DNA of 44,644 bases from JAFGHJ01 sp964523975 (GTDB lineage: Bacteria > Hydrothermota > UBA3072), in NCBI GenBank assembly GCA_964523975.1, contig CAZGBM010000007.1:1-44644 (forward strand), written 5' to 3'. The notes under the pieces were generated by a model. It was not told the origin of the DNA, searched no databases, and worked only from the letters and a program-made list of their open reading frames with translations. Shown in pieces: positions 32,837 to 40,661 of this stretch (the first letter of the stretch is position 1; each line of letters opens with the position of its first letter). The position numbers were made by a program, and so were the translations under genes.

Positions 32837-32864
32837 ATTTTAATATAAAATTTTTTATTGTCAA
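32837..32864 (-). promoter_or_regulatory. Promoter of the AmrS-like operon, predicted leaderless
   Basis: On the minus strand TTGACA (32859-32864), a 16-bp spacer and TAAAAT (32837-32842). Only eight bases separate the -10 from the ATG at 32828, so the transcript should start at or one or two bases before the ATG. No Shine-Dalgarno is present. Confidence 0.72.
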
Positions 32865-32909
32865 GTATGCCTACAATCCCTCTTCACACAAAATTTCTTA
32901 ACAACAAAT

Positions 32910-33096
32910 AGCACAAATTGCACAAATATATAAAGGATATTTTTTTTATTAATAAAAAGTAGAATTCCTTTTGTTTTTATTCGTGCTATTCGTGTAACCC
33001 GTCGTTCCTAATTCTAGGATGGGTTAGGTTTTAAACAACAAAATTTTTCTCTGTGTTCTCAGTGTGTTTGTTTTATCTCTGTGCGCTCTGTGGTTA
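32910..33096. repeat. Intergenic phrase-like repeats (GCACAAAT, ATTCGTG, CTCTGTG)
   Basis: The 229-bp gap before the AmrS-like promoter holds three sets of short near-repeats. GCACAAATT/GCACAAATA stand at 32911-32928. ATTCGTGCT/ATTCGTGTA stand at 32979-32996, close to the inverse of the first set. CTCTGTG units (CTCTGTGTT, CTCAGTGTG, CTCTGTGCG, CTCTGTGGT) run from 33049 to about 33094, ending at the stop of the next gene. Such wording recurs in intergenic DNA of some candidate-phylum genomes, but I cannot search for it. No gene is visible. Confidence 0.6.
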
Positions 33097-33405
33097 ATTC
33101 TTTTTAAGTTTTTCCTTGATGGATTTTACTTTTCCATCCATGGTCAATTCTTTATCCTTTCTTTCATCCAATTTGATTGTGGTTACAACTCTTTTAACTT
33201 CACCTCCAAATACAATGTTGTGCATTTTACCCGCGATCGTTAACAAATGTTCGGTGGAGGCTGATTCTATAATCGTTCCCATAGGTGTTAACTGGTATTC
33301 TATATCTTTTTCGTTTTCCAGAACGTCTATTGCTCGGGCTACAAAACGACTTACGGACGCAGTCCCTGTTCCTATCGGTACAACACTTATTTCCATAATA
33401 GCCAT
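33094..33405 (-). CDS. MTH1187/YkoF-type thiamine-binding family protein (DUF77)
   Basis: Small ferredoxin-fold protein of 103 residues in the MTH1187 family. Family motifs are MEISVVPIG near the N-terminus and YQLTPMGTIIES in the middle. Relatives bind thiamine-type ligands, but this family's role is unsettled. A TTG start at 33415-33417 is possible, yet the ATG at 33403-33405 has GGAGG five bases upstream and yields the normal start (MAIMEISVVPIG). No TPP riboswitch precedes it. It is the last gene of the long minus-strand block. Confidence 0.85.
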   Translation of the reverse strand: MAIMEISVVPIGTGTASVSRFVARAIDVLENEKDIEYQLTPMGTIIESASTEHLLTIAGKMHNIVFGGEVKRVVTTIKLDERKDKELTMDGKVKSIKEKLKKN

Positions 33406-33470
33406 TAAAACCTCCAAACTTTTGGAAATTCAGGTGCTTTCAATTGGTTTATTGTTTAAGCTAATATCCT

Positions 33471-34184
33471 TCAAATTTCAATTGTTTTTCCCGCCGCAAT
33501 CTGTATATATTTGTCTTTATACTTACTCTCAAAAATCTTCTGTGCCTCATAGCCAGTGCAGTGCGTCGGCCCAACCTTTTCGATTCCAAATTCCTTGAAC
33601 TTTTCTACGATAAGTTCTACTTCTCTATTGTCCGTATCCATTAAATGGAATCCACCGAAGACAAAATCGATTTTATCTTCAGGAAAGTTGCTTTTTACTT
33701 CCATTATAATTTTTATGATGCCTGAATGAGAACAGCCGGTAATTATTGTAATCTCCTTTTCCATTTTTACGATAAGAGCCAGTTCGGCTATATATGAACC
33801 TTTATAACTGCCTGCAATCTCACCGGTCGCAAAAATATTATCTTTAACTTTTGTAAGTCCCTCTGTTAGAATAAGATTACCACCGAGAGAAACGACTTTC
33901 TCTTTGAATCCCTCACCAAAGTTAGGGCATCCGTAAACATTTATCCCCTTTTTCTTTTTCAATAATTCCCATAAACCTCCCGTGTGGTCCCAGTGGTCAT
34001 GAGATATAACCACTTTTTCTATTTTTGAAATATCTATATCCAGGTTTTTCATATTTTCGAACAGATACTGTGATTTTTCTCCCGTATCGAACAGAACAGT
34101 CTTATCAACTAAACAGGAAAATCCCCACCCGGGTATAAATTTTTCGTTTAAATTAGTGTTATCAAAGACTATTTTTAATTCCAT
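33471..34184 (-). CDS. MBL-fold metal-dependent hydrolase
   Basis: Metallo-beta-lactamase-fold protein of 237 residues. The metal motif is SHDHWDHTGG near residues 61-70. Further ligands are in GCSHSG (about 150) and FGGFHLMD (about 178), with a C-terminal PTHCTGYEA. This pattern matches the 7,8-dihydropterin-6-methyl-4-(beta-D-ribofuranosyl)aminobenzene-phosphate synthase-like branch found in archaea and anaerobes. A pterin role is possible but not proven. It follows the glycosylase gene closely. Confidence 0.88.
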   Translation of the reverse strand: MELKIVFDNTNLNEKFIPGWGFSCLVDKTVLFDTGEKSQYLFENMKNLDIDISKIEKVVISHDHWDHTGGLWELLKKKKGINVYGCPNFGEGFKEKVVSLGGNLILTEGLTKVKDNIFATGEIAGSYKGSYIAELALIVKMEKEITIITGCSHSGIIKIIMEVKSNFPEDKIDFVFGGFHLMDTDNREVELIVEKFKEFGIEKVGPTHCTGYEAQKIFESKYKDKYIQIAAGKTIEI

Positions 34185-34185
34185 T

Positions 34186-34968
34186 TTATATCCCCTCCTG
34201 TTTTCTTTTTAATTCCATATCGATACTGCCATTGGGCAACAACCAATCCGGATGCGTCTCGCCGTTTTCCTCCATTTTATACCTGACACAGCTTTCCCAA
34301 TCACCTTTACAGTAAAGTTCCACCCATCTTCGGTCAAGAATACCCTTTTCATAGAAATTTTTCATCGGACACACCGGATACCATTTACATTCGGAAAGTA
34401 AAACTTTGAGTTTACTATAATCTCTTTTTATCTTTTCTTTATCGGTGTTATCAAAAACCAGAGCGGTTGGATGAGTCAGAGGATATATCTTCTTTTTCCG
34501 AGTTAGAAGGAGTTTCCCGTAGAGATTTTCAAGATCTTCTTTCTTTTCGGGTATAGAGTAATCGTATTTCTCCAATATATAACGCGCAGCATAACATCCA
34601 AGTGGAGATATTATCTCGGGTTCGATAAGATCTATCTCTTGGTCGAGATATTCTGAACAAGCGTCTATTTCTTCCTGTCTGGGTTTCCGGTAATTAGGAA
34701 GCATACATTTAACAAGATTTGTTAAGTATAGATTATTTCTTTCTATACCGAGTTCGCCGAGTAATTCGTCCAGCACCTTTCCTGTTGGTCCTACAAACAT
34801 CTTTCCTTCTTCATCTTCTTTTTCACCCGGAGCTTGAGCTACCAGCATAACCCTGGCTTTTGGATTTCCTTCCCCGGGAAGCGCGTTTTTTCTCGTTTCG
34901 GATAAAGGGCATTTGTTACAGTGTTTTATTTCCTCTATCATCTTATGAAAATCTAATCTGGCTATCAT
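34186..34968 (-). CDS. Type-4 uracil-DNA glycosylase with a Cys-rich C-terminal extension
   Basis: DNA repair glycosylase of 260 residues. The Fe-S cysteines are at CNKCPL (about 17 and 20) and in KCMLPNYRKPRQEEIDAC (about 88 and 103). Active-site motif AQAPGEKEDEEGKMFVG is close to the family GEAPG-x2-ED form with Gln for Glu. The second motif is THPTAL. After about residue 190 an extra 65-residue domain carries four Cys residues (CKWYPVC, YCKGDW, SCVRY) and the HPDWLLPNGSID ending, absent from standard enzymes. I recall this sequence type as a separate small protein. It starts one base after the DUF89 stop. Confidence 0.88.
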   Translation of the reverse strand: MIARLDFHKMIEEIKHCNKCPLSETRKNALPGEGNPKARVMLVAQAPGEKEDEEGKMFVGPTGKVLDELLGELGIERNNLYLTNLVKCMLPNYRKPRQEEIDACSEYLDQEIDLIEPEIISPLGCYAARYILEKYDYSIPEKKEDLENLYGKLLLTRKKKIYPLTHPTALVFDNTDKEKIKRDYSKLKVLLSECKWYPVCPMKNFYEKGILDRRWVELYCKGDWESCVRYKMEENGETHPDWLLPNGSIDMELKRKQEGI

Positions 34969-35871
34969 TTAATTCCTCTCGTAAGATGAGTTATGATTGC
35001 AAACCAGAATAATGTCACCCACTTCGCAGTCCACATCCTTCGCGATTACGGGGCACTTTGCCATAAACAGAAAAAATATTGGTCTTTTTTCATGGGATAA
35101 GGTTTCGTAATTTCCCTGTCCTTTGCTAATTACCACATCGGATTTTTTAAATATATCAATAAAATTCTTTGAGCACAGAGGAATAATGGTACCTGGAACT
35201 TCTGAGCCGCTCGATATAATTTTAGCAAAATTATCTATCCCCGCCTCGATGGCGTCCTCTTTTAAAGCGTCATTTATTATAGGTTTTTCTCTTACCGCAT
35301 ATATTATTTCTTTTTCAGGATAAATTCTTTTTAATTCTTCTAATAATATACAATCAAAAACAGTCTCGCCGGCATTATCTCCAATATACAAAATTTTATT
35401 GGCGTTCCTTATGGCTTTCTTGAAAGAATTGAAATCGAAAATGGAGTCTTTTTCCTCTTCTATAATTCTCTGTTCCTTTTGAAGTATTTTTGCTAGTTCT
35501 TTTTCGACGTTCAGAGAATTTTTGGTTCCGTAATCGATTATATTACCCGCGATTGCCAGTTCAACCGCCATGAGCAGTCTATCGTTAGCCGATTTTACCT
35601 TTTTCTTTAGTTCAGGGTACATTTTTAACGTTTGCTCGGTAGCTCTCTCCTTTAATTTTTTATATGGGTCTTCTTGTCCTGTTACTTTTTTCACAATATC
35701 ATGTATTGTTTTTCCCATCTCCGGCGGAGTAGATGATAGTTTTATATCCGGAATTACTTTTGCCACCTCGCCCAGAATTTTCTTCTGGATTTTCTCATCC
35801 GCGCCAGTCATTCTGGCAGCCTCGAGAGCCTGCCTGAAAAAACACGGTATGCAATCCAGATAAGTTTTCAT
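34969..35871 (-). CDS. DUF89/ARMT1-like damage-control phosphatase family protein
   Basis: Protein of 300 residues in the DUF89 family of metal-dependent phosphatases. N-terminal CIPCFFRQALEAARM holds the CxxC typical of bacterial and archaeal members. Core motifs are YIGDNAGETVFD with metal-binding Asp and Asn, and VISKGQGNYETLSH. Members are believed to remove damaged phosphometabolites. C-terminal IAKDVDCEVGDII completes the domain. It lies between two MinD-type ATPase genes and the glycosylase gene. Confidence 0.9.
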   Translation of the reverse strand: MKTYLDCIPCFFRQALEAARMTGADEKIQKKILGEVAKVIPDIKLSSTPPEMGKTIHDIVKKVTGQEDPYKKLKERATEQTLKMYPELKKKVKSANDRLLMAVELAIAGNIIDYGTKNSLNVEKELAKILQKEQRIIEEEKDSIFDFNSFKKAIRNANKILYIGDNAGETVFDCILLEELKRIYPEKEIIYAVREKPIINDALKEDAIEAGIDNFAKIISSGSEVPGTIIPLCSKNFIDIFKKSDVVISKGQGNYETLSHEKRPIFFLFMAKCPVIAKDVDCEVGDIILVCNHNSSYERN

Positions 35872-35881
35872 TTTGTTTCGG

Positions 35882-36748
35882 TTATACTCCTATGAAATTT
35901 TTTTTTAATTTCTCCCATATTTTTATTATATCCTCCTTTGCCCTTCCGTCTTTGTATTCTGTTACTGTTTTGCCCTCTACCATTGCGTCAACTATATGTT
36001 TGTCAAAAGGGATTCTGCCAAGCACTTCGATATCGTTGTTCCTACAGAATAGTTCAATATTCGCAGCCATATCGGCGTTCAAATCGTATTTGTTTACAAT
36101 AAGTTTTGTCTTAATTTTAAAGTGTTTTCCGACTTCTATCACTCTTTTAGCATCATGCAAACCCGATAAAGTCGGTTCGGTTACGACAATTGCGTAATCG
36201 ACCCCCGAAAGAGAGGCAATTACAGGACATCCTATCCCGGGTGAGCCGTCTATTATAATCAAATCTCTGTTTTCTTCAATGGCAACCTCTTTGGCTTTTT
36301 CTCTTACAAGACTTACCAGTTTTCCCGAATTTTCCTCCGCTATTCCCAGTCTGGCATGAACCATCGGACCAAATCGGGTCTTGGAAATAAACCATTCTCC
36401 CGATATGTTTTCTTCCATTTTTATAGCCTTAACCGGACAAATATAGCTACAGAAAGCGCACCCTTCACAGAAAATTGAATCGATTATAAAATCCTGACTT
36501 ATTGCATCAAAACGACAAACATCAAAACACTTTCCGCATCTCTCGCAGACTTGCCCGTCAATTATGGCGGTCAAACCGCTTTTGAATTCATGCGGTTCTA
36601 AAACTTCCGGCTGTAACAACAAATGCAGGTCAGCAGCATCCACATCGCAGTCTGCAAATACGGCATTTTTAGCCAGAGAGGCAAAAGCTGCAGTCAGGAT
36701 TGTTTTCCCCGTTCCTCCTTTCCCGCTGATGATTACAATTTGTTTCAT
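35882..36748 (-). CDS. MinD-family ATPase with ferredoxin insert (second)
   Basis: P-loop ATPase of 288 residues. Deviant Walker A is SGKGGTGKT near residue 9. An inserted domain at about 65-115 carries two 4Fe-4S motifs, CERCGKCFDVC and CEGCAFCSYICP. The first has Arg instead of the usual Pro after its fourth Cys. The switch motif is IIDGSPGIGCPV. Proteins of this type occur in pairs in anaerobes and are part of the Orp complex of sulfate reducers. It lies 11 bp after its paralogue. Confidence 0.9.
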   Translation of the reverse strand: MKQIVIISGKGGTGKTILTAAFASLAKNAVFADCDVDAADLHLLLQPEVLEPHEFKSGLTAIIDGQVCERCGKCFDVCRFDAISQDFIIDSIFCEGCAFCSYICPVKAIKMEENISGEWFISKTRFGPMVHARLGIAEENSGKLVSLVREKAKEVAIEENRDLIIIDGSPGIGCPVIASLSGVDYAIVVTEPTLSGLHDAKRVIEVGKHFKIKTKLIVNKYDLNADMAANIELFCRNNDIEVLGRIPFDKHIVDAMVEGKTVTEYKDGRAKEDIIKIWEKLKKNFIGV

Positions 36749-36759
36749 AACGTCAATAG

Positions 36760-37617
36760 TTATCCTATTTTCTTCAAATCGTTTATTTTAATGAACAAAT
36801 CCAGGAAGTGTTTTCTGTATTCCGGTAGAATTTCTACCATAGTAATACCTCTGGAATAACCTGTTGCAAGGTCTTTACTGAAAGGTATTTTAAGTAGAAT
36901 CGGGATATTTTCTTTTTCACAATATTCTTCCACACTGTTATCTCCGATATCTGCCCTGTTGATTGCCACCCCAAAAGGAATCTTCAATTTCCTTAGCACC
37001 TCCACCGCTAAAATCAGGTCATTCAAACCAAATGGAGTAGGCTCGGTTACAAGAATAGAAAAGTCACTGTCTTTGAGGGAAGTAACCACTGGACAGGAAG
37101 TGCCTGGAGGAGCATCGATAATTACTGTTTTCTCTGAGTTGATGAAATTTTTCACCTGACGAATTACGGGCGGGGACATTGCCTCGCCTATATTCAGTTT
37201 TCCATGGACGAATTCTATTTCTCCGCAGATGCCTGTTTCCACCATGCCAATTTCCCGGTTTACTTCCTCTATCGCGTTTTGTGGGCAAAGCTCTTTGCAG
37301 GCGCCGCAGCCGTGACAGAGAGAGGGAAAAGCCAGCACTTTTCCTTTTTTACCATCTTTTGGCGAGATAACGGCAATCGCATTGTAAACGCAAATTTCTG
37401 CGCACTTTCCGCAGTAATTGCATTTTTCTTCATCGATTTCAGGAACAGGGATAAAAACCTTTTCGGTTTCTTTTATTTCGGGCTTTAAAAAGATGTGCGC
37501 ATTAGGTTCCTCGACATCGCAGTCCAATAGCTGAACATTGGTAAGAGAAAGAACGAGACTGGTTGCAATAGTTGTTTTGCCTGTTCCTCCTTTACCACTT
37601 GCAATAGAAACAATCAT
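36760..37617 (-). CDS. MinD-family ATPase with ferredoxin insert (first)
   Basis: Paralogue of the following gene, 285 residues. Deviant Walker A is SGKGGTGKTT near residue 7. Two cluster motifs lie at about 60-110: CNYCGKCAEICVYNAI and CHGCGACKELCPQNAI. Switch motif is IIDAPPGTSCPV. I place the start at the ATG (37615-37617), which overlaps the J-domain gene stop (ATGA), rather than the TTG at 37629. Together the two likely form a heteromer; partner Mrp and NifX-like genes lie upstream in the same block. Confidence 0.9.
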   Translation of the reverse strand: MIVSIASGKGGTGKTTIATSLVLSLTNVQLLDCDVEEPNAHIFLKPEIKETEKVFIPVPEIDEEKCNYCGKCAEICVYNAIAVISPKDGKKGKVLAFPSLCHGCGACKELCPQNAIEEVNREIGMVETGICGEIEFVHGKLNIGEAMSPPVIRQVKNFINSEKTVIIDAPPGTSCPVVTSLKDSDFSILVTEPTPFGLNDLILAVEVLRKLKIPFGVAINRADIGDNSVEEYCEKENIPILLKIPFSKDLATGYSRGITMVEILPEYRKHFLDLFIKINDLKKIG

Positions 37618-37985
37618 TTCATTAACCAATCGTCTCCGAATTGCCTGTTTAACTTTAACTCCGGATTCATCCTTTCCACATCTTCTCTTTTGAATGAGAA
37701 TTCATACTCGTCACAATAAGAGGTAATAATATTGTAAGCCCAGTTTATATCTTTAATTTTCATCAAATTTTTTCGGTTTTCCGAAGTTTTATCGGGATGA
37801 TATTTCTTCATCAATTCCCTGTATCTTTTCTTTATTTCTTCTTTACTGGCTTTCTCACCTAATCCTAATATCTTTCTTGCCTTATCAACCTTTTCGAATT
37901 TATCTAAAATATGCTTTCTCCTTTTTTTTAGAATTTTTGCAAACTTAATTTTCTCGTTTAAAGTTTCCTGAAATTCAATATACAA
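37614..37985 (-). CDS. J-domain (DnaJ-like) protein
   Basis: Protein of 123 residues. A basic N-terminal helix (IKFAKILKKRRKHILDKF) is followed by a J domain at about 35-95 with the HPD motif in MKKYHPDKTSENRK. The J domain lies in the second half, like co-chaperones that recruit Hsp70 to Fe-S assembly (HscB has it at the N-terminus). Cluster assembly is only a guess. The start is a TTG inside the end of the methyltransferase gene; no good Shine-Dalgarno is seen, and a later start would still keep the J domain. Confidence 0.8.
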   Translation of the reverse strand: MYIEFQETLNEKIKFAKILKKRRKHILDKFEKVDKARKILGLGEKASKEEIKKRYRELMKKYHPDKTSENRKNLMKIKDINWAYNIITSYCDEYEFSFKREDVERMNPELKLNRQFGDDWLMK

Positions 37986-38524
37986 CCTTTAATCCTGTTG
38001 TCATCGTGAATTAGCTCGGCATGGATTTCCTTTTCAAATCCGAAACCAGCCCTTTCGATTTCCTTTTTGACCTCCTGGTTCGAGGTAATATCTGTATGAG
38101 TAGTAAGATGAGTTGGATAAACCGAGAGAAGTGAGTTTTTTCTGGCGATTTTCCATATAATTTCGTAAAGATTCATTCTATCTTTTACGGTACTGCTATC
38201 CTTTTCCCCTACCAGATGTATAACATCATAACACAGAACCACATCGACCGTATTCTCATCCAGAGGAATTTTGGTTTTTTCGTTTATTAGTTCAACATTT
38301 GTTATCCTAAGCTCTTTTAATTTCCTCTTTAACTTATTTAAAACATTTTTGTCTTTATCCACGGCATATACTTTAGAGTTTGCACCTATAATTTGTGAAG
38401 CAGGTATAGCATAAATTCCTTTGCCTGAACCAAAATCTAACACGCTCTGGCCCTTTTTAATGCCGACTTTTCGCAGAAACATTTTAACTTCGTGTTCCAT
38501 CCACTTATCAATACTATCTTTCAT
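37958..38524 (-). CDS. Class I SAM-dependent methyltransferase (third of block)
   Basis: Methyltransferase of 188 residues. Motif I is VLDFGSGKGIYAIPA near residues 29-43, motif II is VYAVDKDKNVL, and the strand with an acidic pair is VDVVLCYDVIHLV. It resembles arsenite or small-molecule methyltransferases but has no cysteine pair for arsenic. The end overlaps the J-domain gene. Substrate unknown. Confidence 0.85.
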   Translation of the reverse strand: MKDSIDKWMEHEVKMFLRKVGIKKGQSVLDFGSGKGIYAIPASQIIGANSKVYAVDKDKNVLNKLKRKLKELRITNVELINEKTKIPLDENTVDVVLCYDVIHLVGEKDSSTVKDRMNLYEIIWKIARKNSLLSVYPTHLTTHTDITSNQEVKKEIERAGFGFEKEIHAELIHDDNRIKGCILNFRKL

Positions 38525-38572
38525 CTTAACTGCGCTTTTCTAAAATTAATCTTAATTCTGAAATCCTTCGAT

Positions 38573-38971
38573 TTATATTTGAATGAGTCCGATACCATCT
38601 ACGAACCATTTGATTTCAGAAAAATCAATCCTAAACAGATGGCTTTTACAATTACAATCGGAACAACCAAACTTTGCAACAGGTTTACCATGTTTCATTA
38701 GTTTTTCTGCGGTTTTACATTCTTCTTCTTTCTTCCCTTCTTTACAATATATTTTATTGATAGTTACATCTCTATTTGCGAGCAAATAATCGATATGCCA
38801 GAATTTCTTTTTTTTCTTTTTGAGATGTCTTTCGATTCTCTTTTCTATACCATTTAGGGCAGAACCCACATAAATATAATCACCTTTCTCAAATTTGATT
38901 TCTCCTAATTTACCTATCTCTTGTTTAATGTTTTTTTTAACCTTAACCGTTAAGAGATAAATTCCCTTCAT
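38573..38971 (-). CDS. GIY-YIG nuclease family protein (DUF123)
   Basis: Protein of 132 residues in the DUF123 branch of the GIY-YIG superfamily. Diagnostic parts are GIYLLTVKV, GDYIYVGSALNGIEKRIERHL and FWHIDYLLA. A Cys-rich tail (KFGCSDCNCKSHLF) near residues 97-110 could bind metal. Some DUF123 domains are fused to endonuclease III, which suggests a repair role; the nearby glycosylase is consistent. It overlaps the preceding membrane protein gene by 4 bp. Confidence 0.87.
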   Translation of the reverse strand: MKGIYLLTVKVKKNIKQEIGKLGEIKFEKGDYIYVGSALNGIEKRIERHLKKKKKKFWHIDYLLANRDVTINKIYCKEGKKEEECKTAEKLMKHGKPVAKFGCSDCNCKSHLFRIDFSEIKWFVDGIGLIQI

Positions 38972-39570
38972 CGAGTTTTTCGTTTCCTTACAAACAAGAG
39001 TGGAAAAATAATATCGCTAATACAGCACGGAAGCCAGACAGCCAAGAACAAAAATATAAAAATAGTAACGTATGAAAACCAGCTTAAAAGTCCTGCTTTT
39101 GCCATGATTATATGGAATAAAGATGCCCATGTGCTTAAAAGGACATGAAGACTATGTGGAAATTTAGTTGTCGGTTTATAATAGGCAACGGCAATTCCTA
39201 TTATTGCGAGTGGATTAACCAGCCACCATTTTTCAATAAATCCGAAATGAATTCCTCTGTTAGGCATCTTCAGCAGTACTTCGCCTATATAGGGAATAAT
39301 CGAATCGCTTAAAGTAGCGATACCAACAGAACCTATATATCCGATAACAAGAAATGCAAAAAGAGTCAATTTATCTTTATGTATTTTGTACATTGCCGCA
39401 GTAACCAGTGCGCTTAAGAATACATGCAAGGGATGCAGCACATAGAATACATTATATGAAACTCTATAAGGCAATTTTAACGAAAACGCCATGACAACTA
39501 TCCCTGTAATTGCTCCGAACATTGTGAAAGGAGCATGATTTTTTAATTCTTTGGAAATTTCTTTAAACAT
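38968..39570 (-). CDS. Conserved six-helix membrane protein of unknown function
   Basis: Integral membrane protein of 200 residues with about six segments at roughly 15-35, 45-62, 68-85, 112-130, 140-158 and 165-190. Conserved-looking features are many His residues near membrane borders (YVLHPLHVFLS, HFGFIEKWW, PHSLHVLLSTWASLFH) and WLPCCISDIIFPLLF at the end. These suggest a metal or haem/cofactor site. I recall the sequence type from methanogens and syntrophs, without known function. It lies between panD and the GIY-YIG gene. Confidence 0.75.
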   Translation of the reverse strand: MFKEISKELKNHAPFTMFGAITGIVVMAFSLKLPYRVSYNVFYVLHPLHVFLSALVTAAMYKIHKDKLTLFAFLVIGYIGSVGIATLSDSIIPYIGEVLLKMPNRGIHFGFIEKWWLVNPLAIIGIAVAYYKPTTKFPHSLHVLLSTWASLFHIIMAKAGLLSWFSYVTIFIFLFLAVWLPCCISDIIFPLLFVRKRKTR

Positions 39571-39579
39571 TTATTCTCC

Positions 39580-39924
39580 TCAATGTAGATGTTTGATGAA
39601 CCTATTGTTTTCATCAACCGATATAATTTTGGGTGTAACCTTTTTATCTGAAAGCTCAAAACCGGCTATAATGACTTTATGTCCTTTCTTTATTTTCCTT
39701 GCTGCCGCACCATTCATACAAATTATCCCTGAATTTTTTTCACCCAGAATAATATAAGTTTCCAACCTTTCACCATTAGTGATATCCCAGACCTGGACTT
39801 TCTCTCCTTCTTGAAAACCTGCTTTTTTCACAAGCGCATAATCTATGGTTATACTCCCTATGTATTCTATCTTTGCATCCGTCACAACCGCATTATGAAT
39901 TTTGCTTCTCAAATACCATCTCAC
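39580..39924 (-). CDS. panD: Aspartate 1-decarboxylase
   Basis: Makes beta-alanine for coenzyme A; 114 residues, normal length. The proenzyme self-cleaves between Gly23 and Ser24 (EYIGSITID), and the new N-terminal Ser becomes the pyruvoyl cofactor. Further motifs are SKIHNAVVT and GAAARKIKKGHKVII with the conserved NGAAA turn. The start is a GTG overlapping the upstream small frame's stop (GTGA), with GGAG nine bases upstream. No other pantothenate gene is near. Confidence 0.96.
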   Translation of the reverse strand: MRWYLRSKIHNAVVTDAKIEYIGSITIDYALVKKAGFQEGEKVQVWDITNGERLETYIILGEKNSGIICMNGAAARKIKKGHKVIIAGFELSDKKVTPKIISVDENNRFIKHLH

Positions 39925-40022
39925 CTCTTATATCTCCTTTTTCTTATTTCTGTATACTTAAGGATGGCTCCACTCCCTACCTTATGATTATCTGCCAGGA
40001 TTTTAAGTTCTTTAACTATCAA
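39921..40022 (-). CDS. Possible 33-residue small protein between methyltransferase and panD
   Basis: A TTG start at 40020-40022 follows AGGGGG by 5 bases and opens a frame of 33 residues with a basic end (KYTEIRKRRYKR). The frame starts within the methyltransferase stop (TTGA) and ends overlapping the panD start (GTGA), so it fills the 94-bp gap exactly with translational coupling on both sides. The content (VGSGAILKYTEIRK) is not recognised. It may be a leader frame that couples panD translation. Confidence 0.4.
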   Translation of the reverse strand: MIVKELKILADNHKVGSGAILKYTEIRKRRYKR

Positions 40023-40660
40023 AGAATCCCCCTTTTCATTGCTCTAATTACTATAAATGAGCCCTGTCCATAACCTTCTTTTGTTGGTTCAATCTCTCTT
40101 ATTTCTGTCAGATTATGAAAGATAGTTTGAACAAAAGTGAAATCTTTAAAACCTTTCTTCTTCAAATAGCAAACAACTTCATCCACCGAATAGAAATTGG
40201 CTAACTTGTAAAACACATTCCCCATTTTGTGTTTTAGATACAATTTACCCAGGGTACTATTTTTGTCCACAAATCCAATTATCAAGTATCCTTTGGGCTT
40301 TAATACTCTGTAGGCTTCCTTAAGCGCGGTTTCTATATTGTCTAAAAAACAAATGGTGGTAACCATTAATATAAATGTAAATTGTTTATCATCAAAAGGA
40401 AGCTTCTCGGCTACTCCATCTATAACTTTAATCCCTTTTTTTTCAGCGATTTTTCTCATCTTAGAAGATGGTTCGACTCCCAATTTAATACCTAACGGTT
40501 CGGCGAACCGGCCGCTTCCTACGCCGATTTCGATACCTTCTCCATTTGCAGGCATCAACTCTTTCACGGCTAAAAGTTCGGACTCGTAAGCAAATTTGTT
40601 TTTCCGAAACCAATCTTCATATCTTTTGTGATACTTTTCAAAAGGCTTAATTTTAGGCAT
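40019..40660 (-). CDS. Class I SAM-dependent methyltransferase (second of block)
   Basis: Methyltransferase of 213 residues. Motif I is GIEIGVGSGRFAEPLG near residues 42-57, motif II GVEPSSKMRKIA and motif IV region FTFILMVTTICFLDN. The tail EIEPTKEGYGQGSFIVIRA marks a specific subgroup of unknown substrate. It begins one base before the Mrp stop codon ends, in the same operon. Confidence 0.85.
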   Translation of the reverse strand: MPKIKPFEKYHKRYEDWFRKNKFAYESELLAVKELMPANGEGIEIGVGSGRFAEPLGIKLGVEPSSKMRKIAEKKGIKVIDGVAEKLPFDDKQFTFILMVTTICFLDNIETALKEAYRVLKPKGYLIIGFVDKNSTLGKLYLKHKMGNVFYKLANFYSVDEVVCYLKKKGFKDFTFVQTIFHNLTEIREIEPTKEGYGQGSFIVIRAMKRGIL

Positions 40661-40661
40661 A

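Noticed and set aside
33406..33470. TPP riboswitch before the thiamine-binding-family gene
   Set aside because: No CTGAGA or downstream thi-box element is present in the short gap. A CTGAGA at about 24997 belongs to the IS remnant and has no thiamine gene after it.
40455..40500. A GGTTCGACTCC stretch that looks like a tRNA T-loop
   Set aside because: It lies inside the methyltransferase gene, and no acceptor stem, anticodon arm or D-arm can be paired around it.
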